Position numbers and translations under genes: made by a program
DNA from: Flavobacteriales bacterium
GTDB taxonomy: Bacteria; Bacteroidota; Bacteroidia; Flavobacteriales; UBA7430
Assembly (NCBI GenBank): GCA_024959975.1
Contig: JANXFM010000172.1
Coordinates: 1 to 9,579, forward strand
Length of the DNA: 9,579 nt
Direction: 5' to 3'
The notes under the pieces: model-generated
The model's database searches: none
What the model saw: only the letters and a program-made list of their open reading frames with translations
Told to the model about the DNA's origin: nothing
In this document: positions 6,976 to 9,579 of the stretch, piece by piece
Layout: every line of letters starts with the position of its first letter
Numbering within the stretch: position 1 is the first letter of the stretch

Positions 6976-7629
6976 ATGTTTCATAAAGAAGGATTTGCAA
7001 TTATTAGAAACACCTTAACCAGTTTAATAGCTATTGATGCTACAGCCTGGTATTTTGCCGGAGGGTTTAACTGGCTAGTAAATCTGCTAATTTTTGCTTC
7101 GACAGTTTTTGCCATTTTGGTGTTACAATTTTTTAGAAACCCAAAAAGAAATACCATACGTAATGCCAATCACATTATCGCTCCGGCAGATGGGAAAGTG
7201 GTGGTCATTGAAGAAGTAACAGAACACGAATACTTTAACGACAAGAGAATTCAGGTTTCTATTTTTATGTCGCCATTAAATGTACACGTAAACAGATATC
7301 CAATTACAGGGGAAGTAAAATTTGCCAAATATCATCCGGGGAAATTCCTGGTTGCCTGGCATCCTAAATCTTCAATCGAAAATGAAAGAACAACGGTGGT
7401 TGTAGAAAACGAAACTACCGGACCAATCTTGTTCCGTCAAATTGCCGGAGCAGTTGCCCGTCGTATTGTCATGTATTCCAAAAAAGATGACAAAGCAACT
7501 CAGGGCGCAGATATGGGCTTTATTAAGTTTGGATCGCGCATAGACCTTTTCTTGCCATTAAACGCAACAATAAACACGAATATAGATGATGCGGTAAGAG
7601 GTGGTGAAACAGTAATCGCCACTTGCTAA
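6976..7629 (+). CDS. psd: Phosphatidylserine decarboxylase, short (archaeal-type) proenzyme
   Basis: The 217-residue product converts phosphatidylserine to phosphatidylethanolamine at the inner membrane. It is made as a proenzyme that cuts itself, giving a small subunit with an N-terminal pyruvoyl group. The cleavage site is G186-S187 in KFGSRIDLF; the GSR form, rather than LGST, marks the short Psd class. The Asp-His-Ser triad for self-cleavage appears as D72 (APADG), H104 (NVHVNR) and S187. A hydrophobic stretch at about 17-55 anchors it to the membrane, followed by FFRNPKR. It is last in the operon and is followed within 25 bp by a strong terminator. Confidence 0.96.
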   Translation: MFHKEGFAIIRNTLTSLIAIDATAWYFAGGFNWLVNLLIFASTVFAILVLQFFRNPKRNTIRNANHIIAPADGKVVVIEEVTEHEYFNDKRIQVSIFMSPLNVHVNRYPITGEVKFAKYHPGKFLVAWHPKSSIENERTTVVVENETTGPILFRQIAGAVARRIVMYSKKDDKATQGADMGFIKFGSRIDLFLPLNATINTNIDDAVRGGETVIATC

Positions 7630-7651
7630 AAAACACCTAATAGCCAAACGA

Positions 7652-7681
7652 AAAAAGCCCTCGCATATGCGGGGGCTTTTT
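7652..7681. terminator. Bidirectional Rho-independent terminator between psd and tRNA-Met fragment
   Basis: AAAAAGCCCTCGC (7652-7664), loop ATAT, and GCGGGGGCTTTTT (7669-7681) form a 13 bp stem with one T-G wobble. It has a T-run on each strand, so it can end the psd operon from the left and the minus-strand tRNA transcript from the right. It touches the tRNA 3' end with 2 bp between. Confidence 0.93.
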
Positions 7682-7683
7682 AG

Positions 7684-7744
<61 letters not shown>

Positions 7745-7752
7745 TAACTACC

Positions 7753-7779
7753 TTGTTTAGAGTAAGTTAATTCGATTTG
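7753..7779 (+). promoter_or_regulatory. Possible integrase promoter
   Basis: TTG at 7753-7755 and TCGATTTG at 7772-7779 are 16 bp apart. The second box differs from TAnnTTTG at one base. It lies between the tRNA fragment and the integrase gene, 29 bp before the start codon. Consensus match only; spacing is slightly short. Confidence 0.3.
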
Positions 7780-7786
7780 TAAAAGT

Positions 7787-7807
7787 ACTGACAGCAAAAA
7801 CTGACAG
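7787..7807 (+). repeat. Two direct repeats ACTGACAG just before the integrase start
   Basis: ACTGACAG occurs at 7787-7794 and again at 7800-7807, 13 bp from start to start, with the second copy ending one base before the ATG. The place and size fit arm-type binding sites for the recombinase, or an operator by which it limits its own synthesis. This role is inferred. Confidence 0.45.
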
Positions 7808-7808
7808 T

Positions 7809-8858
7809 ATGAATGCTATTAAAGTGACTATTGGACAATCCAAAACAAAACCATTTATCAATATTTATTTCAATAAATTTCGCTTTAGATTTTGGAATGG
7901 TAAAGTCATAAACGTTGATATAAAATCAAATGAAAACCCTGAATTACTCAAAGCAGCTTTTGAACTAAAAATAAGAGAAGGTTGGAGACCAGAATTAAAG
8001 AAAAAAGTAGTAAAAAACATCCCTATTACTGTAGTTCAAGCTCTTTACCAAGGAGTTGAAACAAAAATAGCTCAAGGGTGTTCAAATCGCTTTATTAAAG
8101 ATGCTAAAAGGATTATAAAACTATGGAAAGACTATGAAAGTGAACATCATAAAAAGAAACTAACACTTGATGAATTGAAGCTCTCAGATATAAAAGCCTT
8201 TCTTATAAGGTCTAATTGGAGCTCTAAAACTCAACGTACAGTAAAAAGCACACTAAGTCCACTTCTTAGTGAATTTAAACCAAATTTGGTAAATACAGTA
8301 AAACTAAAAAAGCCTATCTCATCAATGCACAAACCTTTTGTAGGTATAAAGGATGTCCTTCTTGAGGTAAAAGATTATAATACGAATTTACATCTCTGCT
8401 GCTTACTTACCTATGGATGTCTCTTAAGACCACATCGGGAGATTAGAGAGCTAACTTGGGGTGACTTCTCAGAAGACCTAAGACACATTCATTTGTCAGG
8501 TCATAGAAACAAATCAGGAAGAAATAGAATCGTCCCTGTACATTCATACATTAGAGAATATCTAGTGAAAGGAGAATCCAAACACAATATCTTTTCAGGA
8601 AGATCTCAGCCCTTTAATGAAGACTATTTTAAGACGCTATGGAGTCGTTTTAAGAGACAATCAAAACACATCGAATACAGACAAACACTTTATTCATTCA
8701 GGCATACAGGAGCAATAGAAATATACCAGAGAACAGGCTCTTTAACGAAGCTACAGAAAGCTATGGGTCATTCATCTATAAATGTGAGCTTGACTTATCT
8801 TAGAGGTTTAGAGATTGGAGATTTAAAAGAAGAGGATATGCCTATTTTGTTTTTTTGA
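7809..8858 (+). CDS. int: Tyrosine recombinase (site-specific integrase of an integrative element)
   Basis: The 349-residue product has the three-part plan of Bacteroidota phage and ICE integrases: an N-terminal arm-binding domain (about 1-60, with FRFRFWNGKV and EGWRPELK), a SAM-like core-binding domain (about 70-160), and a C-terminal catalytic domain. Catalytic residues seen: R207 in CLLRPHREI, K235 in HRNKSGRNR, R298 in YSFRHTG, H321 in MGHSS and the nucleophile Y330 in TYLRG. The first His of the H-x-x-R box is Tyr (Y295), as in the YSF(K/R)HTG subgroup common in this phylum. It starts 65 bp from the truncated tRNA-Met and reads into the element, so it very likely drove insertion there. 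The gene appears intact. No excisionase gene is visible next to it. A chromosomal XerC/XerD role is unlikely because of the N-terminal domain and the location. Confidence 0.93.
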   Translation: MNAIKVTIGQSKTKPFINIYFNKFRFRFWNGKVINVDIKSNENPELLKAAFELKIREGWRPELKKKVVKNIPITVVQALYQGVETKIAQGCSNRFIKDAKRIIKLWKDYESEHHKKKLTLDELKLSDIKAFLIRSNWSSKTQRTVKSTLSPLLSEFKPNLVNTVKLKKPISSMHKPFVGIKDVLLEVKDYNTNLHLCCLLTYGCLLRPHREIRELTWGDFSEDLRHIHLSGHRNKSGRNRIVPVHSYIREYLVKGESKHNIFSGRSQPFNEDYFKTLWSRFKRQSKHIEYRQTLYSFRHTGAIEIYQRTGSLTKLQKAMGHSSINVSLTYLRGLEIGDLKEEDMPILFF

Positions 8859-9134
8859 AATGAATATATTTACCCTCCATTCAACACTGCGTGTAGTCAT
8901 AAAACTTAATTTACATTCGCCCCCTCCTTTCAGGGGAGGCTTATTAAATTTTATTTAACATTTGTGAAGTTACAACTAATTTTTTGGAACATTTTTTTTA
9001 TAAAAAACTACTTTCCCACAATGTTTAAATAGAAGTTAACAATCTAGGTTTTATAGGGGGTTTAAGGAAGTTGATAGTTTTACAATGACAAACTAAAATC
9101 AATAAAAACTCCTTTTAGGATAGAAAAATATGCT

Positions 9135-9172
9135 GTCAAGGGGTATGCTTGACCCCAATTAGACCCCTAATT
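9135..9172 (+). repeat. Competing hairpins and an 11 bp tandem repeat
   Basis: GTCAAG (9135-9140) pairs with CTTGAC (9148-9153). The overlapping GGGGT (9140-9144) can instead pair with ACCCC (9152-9156), or AGGGGT (9139-9144) with ACCCCT (9163-9168). The pairings exclude one another. GACCCCAATTA (9151-9161) is followed at once by the near copy GACCCCTAATT (9162-9172). Confidence 0.45.
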
Positions 9173-9249
9173 TACAACACCCTTTAAATCAGCGTATTAT
9201 GATTTTTATTTAAAATTTATGGATAAAAGTCTATTTTGAGAGATAACCT

Positions 9250-9297
9250 CTAAAATCTAATTATACAGAAAGTGAAGTAATGACACTAAAATCTAAT
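9250..9297 (+). repeat. Direct repeat CTAAAATCTAAT, two copies, plus a related site at 9093
   Basis: CTAAAATCTAAT is at 9250-9261 and 9286-9297, 36 bp apart. A related CTAAAATCAAT lies at 9093-9103, and both it and the second copy are preceded closely by AATGACA. The spacing of the two exact copies is about 3.5 helical turns. They could be protein-binding sites or chance AT-rich similarity. Confidence 0.35.
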
Positions 9298-9307
9298 ATT
9301 CAGCATA

Positions 9308-9327
9308 TTATTTCATTGATGAAATAA
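9308..9327. promoter_or_regulatory. 20 bp palindrome, possible operator
   Basis: TTATTTCAT (9308-9316), TG, ATGAAATAA (9319-9327) form a perfect 9 bp inverted repeat with a 2 bp spacer, the size and symmetry of a dimeric repressor site. No adjacent promoter or regulator gene is evident. Confidence 0.4.
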
Positions 9328-9384
9328 ATGAAAAATAGCATCAGATACTATCAATACCACTCCTAAGGATAGATAAGTAAATAG

Positions 9385-9397
9385 ACCGCTGCGCGGT
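9385..9397. repeat. GC-rich hairpin 28 bp past the stop of the right-edge gene
   Basis: ACCGC (9385-9389), loop TGC, GCGGT (9393-9397). It stands out from AT-rich surroundings and lies just downstream, on the minus strand, of the partial gene ending at 9426. An overlapping alternative pairs CGCT (9387-9390) with AGCG (9398-9401). In diversity-generating retroelements a hairpin or cruciform just after the variable repeat helps homing, and this site would fit; it may otherwise be a weak terminator. Confidence 0.4.
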
Positions 9398-9425
9398 AGC
9401 GTTAAATAGGTAAAGGGGTAAAGTG

Positions 9426-9578
9426 TTAAAAAGCGCGAATAACACGAACCCTGAATGTAAGGTCCTTATAGCTGAGGCTCGTGTAACCATCAGTGAAACT
9501 GACGGTCCACGCGACGTTACTATCGTACTCCGAGGAAGACCAATACCAATTACTCGCTATTCTGTACCGATAACTCAA
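9426..9578 (-). CDS. C-terminal end of a DUF1566/Lcl-type protein (partial); possible retroelement-diversified region
   Basis: A minus-strand frame enters from the right edge and stops at 9426-9428 after 50 codons. The product has YWSSSEYDSNVAW, then VSFTDG, a lone Lys, and ends RVRVIRAF. This matches the end of DUF1566/Lcl C-terminal and related Fibrobacter major paralogous domains (YWSSTE...AW...F.NG....K....VRPVRAF), which fold like C-type lectins and are often surface or ligand-binding domains. The positions that differ between such proteins are here filled by codons of the form NNY (TAC, GAT, AGT, ACC, CTC, TTC and others), which is what adenine mutagenesis of AAY codons in a template would give. 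The base composition is richer in GC than the region to its left. The start, any signal peptide and the rest of the domain are outside the window. Confidence 0.7.
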   Translation of the reverse strand: MSYRYRIASNWYWSSSEYDSNVAWTVSFTDGYTSLSYKDLTFRVRVIRAF

Positions 9579-9579
9579 A

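Larger units (their letters stand above)
8859..9425. other. 567 bp stretch without a recognisable gene, rich in short repeats
   Basis: No open frame on either strand looks like a gene; the longest I followed after the integrase is about 32 codons. The DNA is very AT-rich. It holds a weak hairpin (8919-8940; CCCCT/AGGGG or CCTCC/GGAGG) that might end the integrase transcript but lacks a T-run, a cluster of competing hairpins (9135-9172), short direct repeats (9093-9297), a 20 bp palindrome (9308-9327) and a GC-rich hairpin (9385-9397). It may be a control or replication/transfer region of the element, or hold an unannotated RNA. Nothing here proves either. Confidence 0.5.

Noticed and set aside
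7809..8858. Integrase as chromosomal XerC/XerD
   Set aside because: It is longer, has an arm-binding N-terminal domain and a Tyr in the first position of the H-x-x-R box, and sits against a split tRNA gene.
8860..8958. 32-codon frame starting right after the integrase stop
   Set aside because: No recognisable sequence features, and it runs through a hairpin; probably chance.
9361..9369. TCCTAAGGA palindrome as a recombination or nuclease site
   Set aside because: A 9 bp odd palindrome is expected by chance at this length and nothing nearby supports a role.
8859..9425. DGR template repeat downstream of the right-edge gene
   Set aside because: I compared this stretch by eye, on both strands, with the gene end at 9426-9578 and found no near-copy.

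Overview
The window looks like the chromosome of a member of the Bacteroidota, most likely the Flavobacteriia. The evidence is AT-rich DNA, a protein ending in a type IX secretion (T9SS) sorting domain, start codons mostly without Shine-Dalgarno sequences, promoter-like TAnnTTTG boxes, and the gene order birA / rsfS-ftsH-LUD-cdsA-psd, which I know from flavobacterial genomes. The species cannot be named from the sequence.

Layout. 1-546 is the 3' end of a secreted protein (carbohydrate-binding-like module plus T9SS domain), closed by a strong terminator. The following gap (604-793) holds a 31-codon relic of a tyrosine recombinase. Then come a thiol peroxidase gene (tpx, 794-1291), a large nested inverted repeat that ends in a T-run (1351-1425), and a HAD-family hydrolase (1461-2222). 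That gene converges with a minus-strand biotin-protein ligase (birA). A divergent promoter region leads into a tight five-gene operon on the plus strand: ribosomal silencing factor rsfS, membrane protease ftsH, a LUD-domain protein, CDP-diglyceride synthase cdsA and phosphatidylserine decarboxylase psd. It joins translation control, membrane protein quality control and phosphatidylethanolamine synthesis, and ends at a symmetrical terminator (7652-7681).

The right quarter is different. Just after the psd terminator lies the 3' part of an initiator tRNA-Met gene on the minus strand. It is intact from the D-loop to the 3' end but has lost its acceptor 5' strand and D-stem 5' strand. A tyrosine recombinase gene starts 65 bp further on. 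This is the expected scar of an integrative element inserted in the tRNA gene: a 3' tRNA fragment at the integrase end, with the rebuilt complete tRNA predicted at the far end, outside the window. The element starts near 7745 and runs off the right edge.

Inside the element, 8859-9425 has no convincing gene but is rich in short repeats and palindromes. At the right edge, too short for a normal ORF call, is the C-terminal end of a minus-strand gene (9426-9578). Its product ends in a YWSS...AW...RVRVIRAF pattern typical of DUF1566/Lcl-type C-terminal domains. Its codon pattern (NNY codons at positions where such proteins vary) and the hairpin just past its stop resemble the variable repeat of a diversity-generating retroelement. 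No template repeat or reverse transcriptase lies inside the window, so this remains a hypothesis. It is the most interesting lead here.
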